56,861 nucleotides of DNA from Oceanospirillaceae bacterium (GTDB lineage: Bacteria > Pseudomonadota > Gammaproteobacteria > Pseudomonadales > Balneatricaceae), in NCBI GenBank assembly GCA_024640955.1, contig JAHEDZ010000007.1:1-56861 (forward strand), written 5' to 3'. A program made the position numbers and the translations under genes. This document shows, piece by piece, positions 8,561 through 17,074 of this stretch. The notes beneath the pieces were generated by a model. That model worked only from the letters and a program-made list of their open reading frames with translations, was not told where the DNA came from and did not search any database. How positions within the stretch are numbered: position 1 is the stretch's first letter; each line of letters begins with the position of its first letter.

Positions 8561-9847
8561 ATGTCCAGATCCGAACAGCTCTTCGCCGCCGCACAACAAC
8601 ATATCCCGGGTGGTGTTAACTCACCTGTTCGCGCCTTCAAAGGCGTCGGTGGCACACCTGTATTTGTTAAGCGCGCCGAGGGTGCTTACATCTACGATGA
8701 GGATGATAAACAGTACATCGATTACATTGGATCCTGGGGCCCTATGCTGTTCGGTCACAACTTCCCTCCAGTAATCGAGGCTATAAGGGAAGCGCTGAAC
8801 TATGGCATCTCCTTCGGTGCCCCAACGGCAATCGAGACTGAGATGGCCGATCTAATCTGCCAGACAGTGCCAGCGATGGACCTGGTTCGCATGGTGAGTT
8901 CGGGTACTGAAGCGACCATGAGCGCTATCCGCTTGGCGCGCGGTTTCACCGGTCGCGACAAAATCGTAAAATTTGAGGGCTGTTACCACGGCCACTCGGA
9001 TTCGTTATTGGTAAAAGCCGGCTCGGGCGCGCTAACTCTCGGTGAACCCAACTCTCCTGGTGTACCTGCAGCGCTCGCCGAACACACCATTACATTGAAC
9101 TTCAATGATATCGATAGTGTTAAAGAGGCTTTCGCCGAGATCGGCGAGCAGGTTGCTTGCATCATCGTCGAGCCGATCGCCGGTAACATGAACTGCATCC
9201 CGCCAGTACCGGGCTTCCTGGAAGGCCTGCGTGAAATCTGCGACCAGTACGGCAGCGTACTGATTTTTGATGAAGTGATGACCGGCTTCCGCGTTGCACG
9301 CGGCGGCGCACAGGAACTTTATGGTGTTCACGCCGACCTCGTAACCTTAGGCAAGATTATCGGCGGCGGTATGCCGGTAGGTGCCTTTGGTGGTAAACGT
9401 GAGATTATGGAGAAAATTGCACCGCTCGGTCCGGTCTACCAAGCAGGCACACTCTCGGGTAACCCGTTGGCGATGCGAGCCGGTATCGCGATGCTTACAG
9501 CAATGAAACGTGAGGGCCTGTATGAGGAGCTGAGCGCTAAAACCGAGTACCTCACTGAGGGTCTAAAAGCGGTTGCGGCGAAGAACGGTGTGCCGGTCTG
9601 CACAGCTGCCGTAGGCGGGATGTTTGGCCTCTTCTTTACTGAGGCCGAAACAGTCAACAGCTTCGCCGAGGCGACTGACTGTGACCTAGAAGCGTTCAAA
9701 ACTTTCTTCCACTTGATGCTGGAAGAGGGTGTCTATTTAGCGCCTTCAGCTTATGAAGCTGGCTTCCTGTCGGCCGCGCACACCGAGGCCGACCTAGATG
9801 CGACCATTGCTGCAGCTGACCGTGCATTCTCAAAGCTTAAAGGCTAA
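8561..9847 (+). CDS. hemL: glutamate-1-semialdehyde 2,1-aminomutase
   Basis: PLP enzyme of the C5 haem pathway that converts glutamate-1-semialdehyde to 5-aminolevulinate. The 428 residues align with E. coli HemL (426 aa) end to end. The PLP lysine is K265 in [16 protein letters not shown]. Other conserved blocks are [12 protein letters not shown] near the N terminus, [16 protein letters not shown], the [10 protein letters not shown] segment and DEVMTGFRV. An upstream in-frame ATG at 8537 would add eight unconserved residues. I prefer 8561 because family members start MSxSExL and an ACAGG ribosome-binding site sits about 9-10 bp before it. A small membrane protein gene follows 2 bp after the stop. 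Confidence 0.97.
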   Translation: MSRSEQLFAAAQQHIPGGVNSPVRAFKGVGGTPVFVKRAEGAYIYDEDDKQYIDYIGSWGPMLFGHNFPPVIEAIREALNYGISFGAPTAIETEMADLICQTVPAMDLVRMVSSGTEATMSAIRLARGFTGRDKIVKFEGCYHGHSDSLLVKAGSGALTLGEPNSPGVPAALAEHTITLNFNDIDSVKEAFAEIGEQVACIIVEPIAGNMNCIPPVPGFLEGLREICDQYGSVLIFDEVMTGFRVARGGAQELYGVHADLVTLGKIIGGGMPVGAFGGKREIMEKIAPLGPVYQAGTLSGNPLAMRAGIAMLTAMKREGLYEELSAKTEYLTEGLKAVAAKNGVPVCTAAVGGMFGLFFTEAETVNSFAEATDCDLEAFKTFFHLMLEEGVYLAPSAYEAGFLSAAHTEADLDATIAAADRAFSKLKG

Positions 9848-9849
9848 AC

Positions 9850-10440
9850 ATGCTAATCCTTAGCCAGGTTCTGTTTTTAGTAGCCGCTCTCGGTGTTGCT
9901 CTTGCTGCAAAAGCAAAAGCGAACCGAGAGGATAGCCACAGCTCTGAGTACTTTGTTATCACCCTCAGCGCGCTTGCTGCTGCGCTGTCGATTCTGGGGC
10001 AGCTGACCCTTGACGCTGAGGGCTCAGACTCTGGCACACTGCTACGCATCCTCAACAATCTGGCAATTTACGCTGGCGCACCGATGCTGGTGACGGGAGT
10101 GGTCGCGATTGCAAAGAGCTACCCAATAAGCCGCCCTGCTTGGGGGCGCTGGTTGCTCGGCCTGTTTGCTCTGTTCGAGCTCTGCCGTCGAATGGGATAT
10201 GGCGAAGGCTATACCCTAATTTTGGGGGGCTGTTGTCTTGCGGGGCTCGCTGTCAGTCTAATTTGGTTTAGGGCGCGCACCGTCGCTGTTCCGCTGACCG
10301 CTTCGTTAGCTTTTTTAGTGGCCGGATTCGCCGCACACTATCTCTACGGCGCGGCCTTGAGCCTGCTACTGGGCGCAGCAGGCCTTGCATTGCTGGGTAA
10401 GAGCGTTAAAAACGCTCCGCTTCGGCCTCAGCCTGAGTAG
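9850..10440 (+). CDS. uncharacterised small membrane protein
   Basis: Not recognised as a named family. The 196 residues contain about six or seven hydrophobic segments (for example 3-20, 36-53, 70-90, 97-112, 121-138, 146-165, 168-184) separated by short charged loops, so it is an inner-membrane protein. It starts 2 bp after the hemL stop, suggesting cotranscription. Its 3' end overlaps the convergent TPR lipoprotein gene by 35 bp, which makes coordinated or antisense effects on the two messages possible. No catalytic motif can be seen. Function unknown. Confidence 0.75.
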   Translation: MLILSQVLFLVAALGVALAAKAKANREDSHSSEYFVITLSALAAALSILGQLTLDAEGSDSGTLLRILNNLAIYAGAPMLVTGVVAIAKSYPISRPAWGRWLLGLFALFELCRRMGYGEGYTLILGGCCLAGLAVSLIWFRARTVAVPLTASLAFLVAGFAAHYLYGAALSLLLGAAGLALLGKSVKNAPLRPQPE

Positions 10441-11002
10441 CACCCGCGAAGTCTCCAGCCTGAGTTCGAATCAGCGCAAGCTCACGCCAGAGCCGGCGCT
10501 TATAGTCTGGCAACCCTGAAGCGAGTGCGATACCTCGCAACGCCACCTGCTCCGCTTGCAGATACTCACCTTGCTGACGCTTCACAGCAGCGAGTTGCAG
10601 ATAGATCTGTGGGTCACGTGGCGCTATTCTCAATGCACGCTCAACCTGCGACTCTGCATTCGCAAAGTCACCGCGACCGGACGCTTGCTGCGCATCGCCC
10701 AACAGCGCCACAACAGCGGAGTTCGAGCCCTGCTGCACTTGAGGCATAGGTTGTTCAACAGCGGGTTGCTGTACCGGTGCTGACTCGATATTTGCTGTAT
10801 CGGGCGGTGTAAAGGACGGTGCGTCGTAGACCGGTGTGATCGTAATTCCCTCGACTGGCTCAGCCGGCAAAACCGTCCCGGCCGGCGGCGGTGCAACCGG
10901 CGCGAGACTGCGCTCCTCAACCGGCGCAATATAAGGGTTTGGACCGGCACAACCCGCCAATACGCTTGCTGCAATAAGCAGCCCAGAGATCTTAATATTC
11001 AT
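10406..11002 (-). CDS. TPR lipoprotein, candidate PBP1b activator (LpoP-like)
   Basis: The product (198 aa) starts with a lipoprotein signal peptide whose lipobox is VLAGC (Cys about residue 17). A proline-rich, probably flexible linker (about 20-95) follows, then two or three tetratricopeptide repeats (about 100-195, for example RGDFANAESQVERALRIAP and QGEYLQAEQVALRG). I chose ATG 11002 over the upstream ATG at 11038. It has an AGGA site 8 bp before it, begins the signal peptide, and avoids overlapping mrcB. It lies 32 bp downstream of mrcB on the same strand. A lipid anchor, a long linker to cross the periplasm and a TPR head beside the PBP1b gene match the described LpoP activators of Pseudomonas PBP1b. 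That function is inferred from architecture and context only. Confidence 0.8.
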   Translation of the reverse strand: MNIKISGLLIAASVLAGCAGPNPYIAPVEERSLAPVAPPPAGTVLPAEPVEGITITPVYDAPSFTPPDTANIESAPVQQPAVEQPMPQVQQGSNSAVVALLGDAQQASGRGDFANAESQVERALRIAPRDPQIYLQLAAVKRQQGEYLQAEQVALRGIALASGLPDYKRRLWRELALIRTQAGDFAGATQAEAEAERF

Positions 11003-11034
11003 GCGCCACATCCTGTCTGATTCCGCAGCATTAT

Positions 11035-13380
11035 TCAACGAAACCAGCCTTTAAACCAATCCAATAGATCATCACCCGACTTCACCGGGCGCTCCGTACG
11101 CAACTGGCCAGAGCAAGTTAGACGCTGGCGCGGCTCAGTTCCGCGGATAAACGGCACCGAGCGGGCACCGGAGCACTCCGGATCAGTCAACACCCCGCGC
11201 GCCGGATCCACCCAAAAGTACTCAACATTGTCCGGCTTAAGCGTGATGTAAGGTTCAGGACGCTCCTGACGCATAAGCTCCGTCCACACTTTTAATGCAC
11301 CACCCGAACCGGTGAATGGCAGGCTGGTATTATTGTCACGCCCTACCCAGACAACCGCCAAGCGGGTGCCGGTAAAACCGGCAAACCAACTATCACGCTG
11401 CTGATCGGATGTACCCGTTTTACCCGACACATTGAGGTTGGCAGGCAGGCTCTGATAGAGCGAGCGCGCGGTCCCCTCACGGGCAACTGCCTGCAGCGTA
11501 TAGTGCAGCAGATGTACAGAACCCGGATCGCTTATCTGCTCAAGATTGAAGGGGTAGCGCGAAAGCTCAGCGTTTTGGGCGTCCGTAACACGACGAATAG
11601 CTCGCAGCGGCATACGAAATCCGTTGGCGGCAATCGTTTGGTAGATCTGCGCGACCTCAACAGGCGAGAGTGCTAACGCACCCAGAAAGAGTGATGGATA
11701 AGGGTCGATAGCCTTCTTAACACCAAGACGCCCCAAGGTTTCAACGATTCGATCTACACCGAGGTCGAGTCCGAGATGGGCAGTCGAGAGGTTGTACGAA
11801 CGGGACAACGCCTCGAATAGCGGCACCTCACCTTTGGGCTTGCCATCGAAGTTCTGGGGTTCCCAGAACGAACCATCTTGCTGCTTTAGCTTCACGGAAC
11901 GATCGTTCAGCGGACTGATCAATGTGTAACCTGACTCCAGAGCGCTCAGGTAGAGCGCGGGCTTCACCAGCGAGCCAATCGGCCGGTAAGCATCCAGCGC
12001 ACGGTTGAAGCCATCGAAGCGAGCATTGCGATCGCCCACTAGCGCCAACACCTCTCCCGTTTGCGGATCGGTTACAACCACACTACCTTGCAGATCCTGA
12101 CCTTTGGAACCGTAGCGTTTGGCGAGCTTATCGAGCTCGCCCCCTAGCGCTATTGCCGCGTGATGGTGAACCAGCGGATCGAGCGCGGTAAAGATGCGCA
12201 CGCCTTCGGAGTTGAGATCCTCCTCGCGGTACTCAGTGCGCAACTGGCGTTTCACGATATCCAAATAGGCCGGGTAAGCACCTTTGTGACGACTGCCTTT
12301 ACTCACAACCTCTAGTGGCTGAGCCACAGCCCAGTTGAAGTCCTGATCGGCAATAAAACCCTGATCGCGAAGGAGTTTAAGCACCAGATTGCGCCGATCT
12401 AGCGAGCGCTTAGGATGACGTCGTGGATCGTAGTAAGAGGGACCTTTAATCAGCCCCGCCATCAGGGCGATCTGGTGTATATCCAATTCAGCCAACGGAC
12501 GCCCGAAGTAGAACTGAGCGCCCTGGCCAAAGCCATGAATCGCTCGTGCACCATCTTGGCCCAGATAGACCTCGTTGAGGTAAGCCTCAAGGATCTCCTC
12601 TTTGGAGTAATGCAGCTCGAGCAGAATAGCCATTGGCAGCTCAAGAAATTTGCGGGCTAGGCTACGTTCGGATGTAAGGTAGAAATTTTTGATCAACTGC
12701 TGCGTTAGCGTACTACCGCCCTGCACAAAACGGCCCGCGCGAACATTCACCCACATTGCGCGGGCAATGCCCTTGAGCGAGATACCGAAGTGATTGTAAA
12801 AGTCGCGGTCTTCAACAGCGACAAGCGCATCAGGCAGCAAGGCGGGTACATCTTTGAGCTGAACTAGCTCGCGATCTTCATTATCACCGGGATAGATCCC
12901 ACCAATCAAGATGGGCTCGAGTCTGGCCAAGGCTACGGAGCCACTCGCTCTGTCACTGATGGAGTTGAGCGTTGTACCATTGAAACTCAGTACCAATCGA
13001 CGCGGCGGCTCAGAACCTTCAGGAAAATCAAAACCGCGGGTATAGAGCTCAACTCGCCCAGGTCCCCACACAGCAGAGCCAGGCCGATCAGCCAGCTGCA
13101 CGAGTTTGTACCCCAGCCCTTGAAGCTCCGCTTTGAACGCATCTTGTGAAAGAGACAATCCGGGATAGAGCTCGAGCGGACGCGCGTAAACCTTGGCAGG
13201 AATAGCCCAGCGCTTGCCCTCAAACTTCTCTTTAAGCTGCGCATCTAAATAGATCAGTCCAGCGCCACCAAGGACAATACCCACAAGACTAAGTTTCAAT
13301 AAAAATAGCAAAATTGCTCTGAACCAACGCGATTTTCGGCTATTTTTCGGCTTTGTAGGTTTTTTTCTCTTTTTTGTCAT
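11035..13380 (-). CDS. mrcB: penicillin-binding protein 1B (bifunctional glycosyltransferase/transpeptidase)
   Basis: Class A PBP that polymerises lipid II into glycan strands and cross-links them. In 781 residues, a very basic cytoplasmic tail (1-20) precedes one membrane helix (about 22-46). The UB2H-like region (about 60-150) comes next. The GT51 domain has the catalytic glutamate E190 in VAVEDRDFYNHFG, then GGSTLTQQLIKN and LEAYLNEVYLG. The transpeptidase has SxxK at S470-K473 (GSLVKP), SxN at 528-530 (SYN) and KTG at 654-656. Length and domain order match PonB/MrcB. The adjacent TPR lipoprotein may activate it. It diverges from the kinase fusion gene over only 45 bp. Confidence 0.96.
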   Translation of the reverse strand: MTKKRKKPTKPKNSRKSRWFRAILLFLLKLSLVGIVLGGAGLIYLDAQLKEKFEGKRWAIPAKVYARPLELYPGLSLSQDAFKAELQGLGYKLVQLADRPGSAVWGPGRVELYTRGFDFPEGSEPPRRLVLSFNGTTLNSISDRASGSVALARLEPILIGGIYPGDNEDRELVQLKDVPALLPDALVAVEDRDFYNHFGISLKGIARAMWVNVRAGRFVQGGSTLTQQLIKNFYLTSERSLARKFLELPMAILLELHYSKEEILEAYLNEVYLGQDGARAIHGFGQGAQFYFGRPLAELDIHQIALMAGLIKGPSYYDPRRHPKRSLDRRNLVLKLLRDQGFIADQDFNWAVAQPLEVVSKGSRHKGAYPAYLDIVKRQLRTEYREEDLNSEGVRIFTALDPLVHHHAAIALGGELDKLAKRYGSKGQDLQGSVVVTDPQTGEVLALVGDRNARFDGFNRALDAYRPIGSLVKPALYLSALESGYTLISPLNDRSVKLKQQDGSFWEPQNFDGKPKGEVPLFEALSRSYNLSTAHLGLDLGVDRIVETLGRLGVKKAIDPYPSLFLGALALSPVEVAQIYQTIAANGFRMPLRAIRRVTDAQNAELSRYPFNLEQISDPGSVHLLHYTLQAVAREGTARSLYQSLPANLNVSGKTGTSDQQRDSWFAGFTGTRLAVVWVGRDNNTSLPFTGSGGALKVWTELMRQERPEPYITLKPDNVEYFWVDPARGVLTDPECSGARSVPFIRGTEPRQRLTCSGQLRTERPVKSGDDLLDWFKGWFR

Positions 13381-13425
13381 CTTCTAAGTATAATCTGCCG
13401 CCCAGTCACAAGGCGCTGCTATTCG

Positions 13426-14964
13426 ATGAAATCCACTCTGGTTAACAATCTGCTCGATCCAGCCTGCTACCCACATGAGGTCAGCGAGCTTACCCTGATC
13501 GAGACGCATATCGCCTGGCTGATCACTACAGGAGAGTATGTCTACAAGATCAAGAAGCCGGTTAACTTCGGCTTTCTTGATTTTACCACGCTTGAGCAGC
13601 GTAAGTTCTTCTGCGAGGAAGAACTCAGGCTAAACCAGCGAATGTCCTCTGACCTGTATCTCGAGGTTGTTACCATTGGCGGTTCGGAAAACTCTCCGCA
13701 GATAGGCGCGACAGATCAAACGCTCGAATACGCTGTGAAATTGCGCCAGTTCAAGGGTGGGCAACTGCTGTCAGAACTGCTCGAACAGGATCAATTCAAC
13801 CCTGATTGGCTCGAACAACTGGCAGACAAGATAGCTGATTTTCACGCCCGCGCTCCGATTGTGTCGCCCGACTCGCGTTGGGGCGAAGCTGACAGCATTC
13901 GACAGCTCGCCGAGGATAACTACCAACAGATTAATAAGAGCTTGCTACCGCCGACTGAACTCCAAGAGCTTGAACGCCTCGAACAGGTCAGCGCAGAGCG
14001 CTTCGATGCGCTGGAGCACCTGCTAAAAGCGCGCAAAAAGGATGGATTCGTGCGCGAGTGCCATGGTGATCTTCACCTGGGCAACATAACGCTCGGCGAC
14101 GAACACCTGATCGTCTTTGACTGCATCGAGTTTAATCTGGAGTTCCGCTGGATAGACCGAATAGCGGACCTAGCTTTTTTATTGATGGATCTCGAAGCTC
14201 GAGGACATCAACGCTGGGCGAATCGCTGCCTCAATCGTTATATAGAGAAGAGCAGCGATTTCAGTGGCCTCCTGCTGCTACCGCACTACAAAGCCTTTCG
14301 CTCGATGATACGTGCCAAGGTTGCCATGCTGGGCGAGCAGTCGAATCTACCCGAGTTCCGCCGCTATTTAGCCCTAACAACTCGCTACTTTCAGCCGCCC
14401 AAGCCCCTGCTGATTCTGATGCACGGCTGTAGCGGCACAGGAAAGTCATTTCTAGCGGCGCAATTAGCTGAACGAATCAATGCCATAGAGGTGCGTAATG
14501 GCATCGAGCGCCAGCGTATCTATCAGGAGTTGGCGCTGCGCGGTGATCATATTGAGCTTTACAGTGCCGATATGGATACGCGGACTTATCTGAGGGTGGA
14601 GGAAATTACCGAACTGCTTCTGCGCGCTGGCCAGACCGTCATCTTAGACGCAACTTTCCTCAAACAGCGTGTTCGTCAGCGTTTCGAGAAGCTGGCAGAA
14701 CGCTTCGACTACCCTTTACGGATCATCCACTGTGACGCGCCTAATGAGGTTATACGCGAACGGCTACAGAGACGGCTTAGAAACAGCGACAGCACCAACG
14801 AAGCTGACATCTCGATCTATGAGCAGCAACGGGTGCGCAACGAGCTGCTAAACGAGGCTGAGCAAGCTGTAACACTCAACGCTGACACTACTGATCCGCA
14901 GGTAATTGACGTCCTAATCAAAGAACTCCAACGTCAATCGTTGGTCATCACAGCGTTGAATTGA
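13426..14964 (+). CDS. kinase-like (APH fold) and AAA/P-loop ATPase fusion protein
   Basis: A 512-residue two-domain protein. The N-terminal half is an aminoglycoside-phosphotransferase-like kinase. VYKIKKPVNFGFLDF (about 39-53) supplies the nucleotide-binding lysine, HGDLHLGNI (213-221) the catalytic loop, and FDCIEFN (about 231-237) the metal-binding aspartate. The C-terminal half is a P-loop kinase/ATPase with Walker A GCSGTGKS (334-341) followed by residues typical of small-molecule kinases. Such COG2187/COG0645 fusions are widespread in proteobacteria and unassigned in function, and nothing suggests antibiotic resistance. A TATAAT at 13389-13394 may drive it. The last 31 bp overlap the convergent ABC ATPase gene. 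Confidence 0.8.
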   Translation: MKSTLVNNLLDPACYPHEVSELTLIETHIAWLITTGEYVYKIKKPVNFGFLDFTTLEQRKFFCEEELRLNQRMSSDLYLEVVTIGGSENSPQIGATDQTLEYAVKLRQFKGGQLLSELLEQDQFNPDWLEQLADKIADFHARAPIVSPDSRWGEADSIRQLAEDNYQQINKSLLPPTELQELERLEQVSAERFDALEHLLKARKKDGFVRECHGDLHLGNITLGDEHLIVFDCIEFNLEFRWIDRIADLAFLLMDLEARGHQRWANRCLNRYIEKSSDFSGLLLLPHYKAFRSMIRAKVAMLGEQSNLPEFRRYLALTTRYFQPPKPLLILMHGCSGTGKSFLAAQLAERINAIEVRNGIERQRIYQELALRGDHIELYSADMDTRTYLRVEEITELLLRAGQTVILDATFLKQRVRQRFEKLAERFDYPLRIIHCDAPNEVIRERLQRRLRNSDSTNEADISIYEQQRVRNELLNEAEQAVTLNADTTDPQVIDVLIKELQRQSLVITALN

Positions 14965-15692
14965 GGTCGACCATCCGCCTCAACTGAACGCTGAATCTCT
15001 ATCTCAAACACCCGACTGAGAAGGTCTGGTTGCAACAGGTCCGCACCACCAAGCCCCAACAGTTCACCGCGCTCTAGCAGCGCAAACTGATCCCCAAACT
15101 GCGCCGCGATATTGATATCGTGCAACACCACAACGAAGCAGTGCCCCTCAGCCTCTTTGAGACGCAGGATCAGTTGCATAACGTCCTGTTGATGGCGCAG
15201 ATCCAAGGCTGTCAGCGGCTCATCCATCAAAATTAGACCGGGTTCAACAGCACGCTGCATCGTAATCCGCGCTATTTGTGTGCGCTGCGCCTCGCCCCGC
15301 GAAAGGGTTGGGTAGCGGCGAGAAAGTAAACCGATCAAATCTAATGCATCAACGATTTCGTTAAACCTCGCCTCCGACTGCTCTTTATCGAGGCTCAGGG
15401 GATGAAGCCCCATCCGAATAACCTCATCGACTGTAAAATCGAAATCGAGAGTTTGGCGTTGCGTCAGAAAGGCGAGGCGCTTTGCCCTCTCATCAACAGC
15501 TAAATCCAGCAGATTAATACCGTTAAATTCAACCTGCAGCGCAGGCACTTCCAGGAGGCCTGCAATTCCTGTCAGCAAGGTTGATTTGCCGGCGCCATTG
15601 GAACCCAGTACAACCGTCAGGCTACCCGGCTCAGCACTGAAATCGTCGAGGTTCAGACGATTGCCAAAATTTAGGTTACGAGCTTTAAGCAT
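14934..15692 (-). CDS. FecCD-type importer ATP-binding subunit (haem/siderophore/B12 class)
   Basis: ABC ATPase of 252 residues paired with the permease upstream. Walker A is GSNGAGKST (about 30-38), the Q-loop is in FLTQRQTLDFDF, the signature is LSRGEAQR (an R replaces the usual second G), Walker B is LILMDEPLTALD, and the H-loop is VVLHDIN. The pattern is closest to HmuV/FecE/BtuD importers of metal chelates. The ATG overlaps the permease stop by 8 bp, so the two are translationally coupled. The 3' end overlaps the convergent kinase fusion gene by 31 bp. No substrate-binding protein or TonB receptor lies nearby, so substrate is undetermined; haem is a guess from similarity to HmuV. Confidence 0.88.
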   Translation of the reverse strand: MLKARNLNFGNRLNLDDFSAEPGSLTVVLGSNGAGKSTLLTGIAGLLEVPALQVEFNGINLLDLAVDERAKRLAFLTQRQTLDFDFTVDEVIRMGLHPLSLDKEQSEARFNEIVDALDLIGLLSRRYPTLSRGEAQRTQIARITMQRAVEPGLILMDEPLTALDLRHQQDVMQLILRLKEAEGHCFVVVLHDINIAAQFGDQFALLERGELLGLGGADLLQPDLLSRVFEIEIQRSVEADGRPQFNAVMTND

Positions 15693-16695
15693 TTCCTGCC
15701 TCGCGATAACGCAGATGAATCAACAACAGAAAGAAGGGTCCCCCAGCGAGTGCAGTGAGAATTCCAACCGGCAACTCAGAGGGTGATATTAGTGCGCGCG
15801 ATAACGCATCGGCTAACACCATCAACACGGCGCCAACTAGCGCAGATTGTGGCAATAGCAAACGGTTATCTGGCCCACTCCATAACCGTACTAGGTGCGG
15901 CACCATCAGACCGACGAAACCAATCAGGCCTGCAAAAGCGACGACCACACCCACACCCACACTCGCGGTTATAATTAGCAACCATCGCAGTGCGGCTACA
16001 TCCACACCAAGCAGTTGAGCCTCTTCTCGCCCTAGCAACCAAAGGTTCATCGCGGCAGCGCGACGCTTCAGTAACCAGAGCGAGACAAGAAGAATTAGCA
16101 TTAGCAGCACAACCTGCCACCAATTTGCTTCAGAGAAGCGCCCCATCATCCAGAAGCTGGCATCTCGCAATGCCTGCGCATCAGCAACATATTTAAGTAC
16201 TCCGATAATAGCGCCGGCGATGGCATTGATGGCCAAGCCGATCAGCAACAGAGCCGTCATTGAAATCCCTCGATACTGCGCCGCCATTCGGGTCACCAGC
16301 AGGGTTGCGAGAACACCACCCCCAAAACTTACCAGCGGTAGGCCGACAGTCGAGAGCAGCGCACTACCCGCAAAAAGAGATCCACCCAGCACTACAACAC
16401 TGATCGTTGCCAGCGCCGCGCCTGCTGAGACACCGATTAGCGAAGGGTCGGCCAAAGGGTTGCGAAAGAGTGTCTGCGTGGCGGCACCCGTCAAGGCCAA
16501 GAGTGCACCGCAGAGCCCTGCTAACAGGACTCGAGGAAACCGTAATTGCCAAAGAACAGCCGCATCAGTCGAGCCCGATTCAAATGCGGCACCAAGGTCC
16601 AGTGAAACCGGCCCAACCCAAAGACCGAGAAACACTGCTAGCATCAGCGCCGGTGCGCTTAGCATCACGGCTCTCGGGTTAGACACAGCACACAC
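15685..16695 (-). CDS. FecCD-family ABC importer permease
   Basis: Inner-membrane permease for iron-siderophore, haem or B12. The 336 residues hold about ten membrane helices. Family blocks are RFPRVLLAGLCGALLALTG, the RNPLADPSLIGVSAGAAL loop, the coupling region LGREEAQLLGVDV, GFVGLMVPHLVRL and the C-terminal ELPVGILTALAGGPFFLLLI. The start is uncertain. The GTG at 16695 gives the longest protein, but GTG 16686, GTG 16668 or ATG 16665 would each keep all membrane helices. It is divergent from the Rieske gene and translationally coupled to the ATPase gene. The two genes alone form an incomplete importer. Confidence 0.88.
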   Translation of the reverse strand: MCAVSNPRAVMLSAPALMLAVFLGLWVGPVSLDLGAAFESGSTDAAVLWQLRFPRVLLAGLCGALLALTGAATQTLFRNPLADPSLIGVSAGAALATISVVVLGGSLFAGSALLSTVGLPLVSFGGGVLATLLVTRMAAQYRGISMTALLLIGLAINAIAGAIIGVLKYVADAQALRDASFWMMGRFSEANWWQVVLLMLILLVSLWLLKRRAAAMNLWLLGREEAQLLGVDVAALRWLLIITASVGVGVVVAFAGLIGFVGLMVPHLVRLWSGPDNRLLLPQSALVGAVLMVLADALSRALISPSELPVGILTALAGGPFFLLLIHLRYREAGNA

Positions 16696-16747
16696 CGCGG
16701 GTTAGGCTTACTCTGACACAGTGATCAGCTTTGCTACGAGGCACAAC

Positions 16748-17074
16748 ATGGACCATCCCATATGCGATTTTAAGGATCTGGAGAACCCAGGCGCCCGAGG
16801 ATACGAAGTCGGTGAGCAAGCCATTATCGTTGTGCGGCAAGGCGATCAGGTACGGGCCTTTATCAACGCCTGTCCGCATCGCGGCATCCGACTGGAGTGG
16901 CAGCCCGATCAGTTTTTGGATTACGAGAAGCAGTACATTCAATGTTCTACACATGGCGCCCTGTTTACCCTCGATGAGGGTCAGTGCATAGTTGGCCCCT
17001 GCAACGGTAAAAGTTTGGAAGCAGTCGAGTGCCGAGTTGAAGATGGGAAAGTCTGGGTATCTCACTCAGACTGA
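16748..17074 (+). CDS. Rieske [2Fe-2S] ferredoxin-like protein
   Basis: Small cytoplasmic electron-transfer or cluster-binding protein of 108 residues. The Rieske ligands are clear: CPHRG (first Cys-x-His) and CSTHGALF (second Cys-xx-His), about 18 residues apart. A hydrophobic segment precedes and a GPCNGKSLE segment follows, as in single-domain Rieske proteins. I chose ATG 16748 because GAGG stands 6 bp before it. A GTG at 16721 in frame would add nine residues. The stop overlaps the convergent aminotransferase gene by 13 bp. The partner enzyme is unknown; no oxygenase lies nearby. Confidence 0.88.
   Translation: MDHPICDFKDLENPGARGYEVGEQAIIVVRQGDQVRAFINACPHRGIRLEWQPDQFLDYEKQYIQCSTHGALFTLDEGQCIVGPCNGKSLEAVECRVEDGKVWVSHSD

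Noticed and set aside
16220-16705. 161-codon plus-strand frame opposite the FecCD permease
   Set aside because: Shadow of a membrane protein gene; Pro/Ala/Ser-rich product without a start signal.
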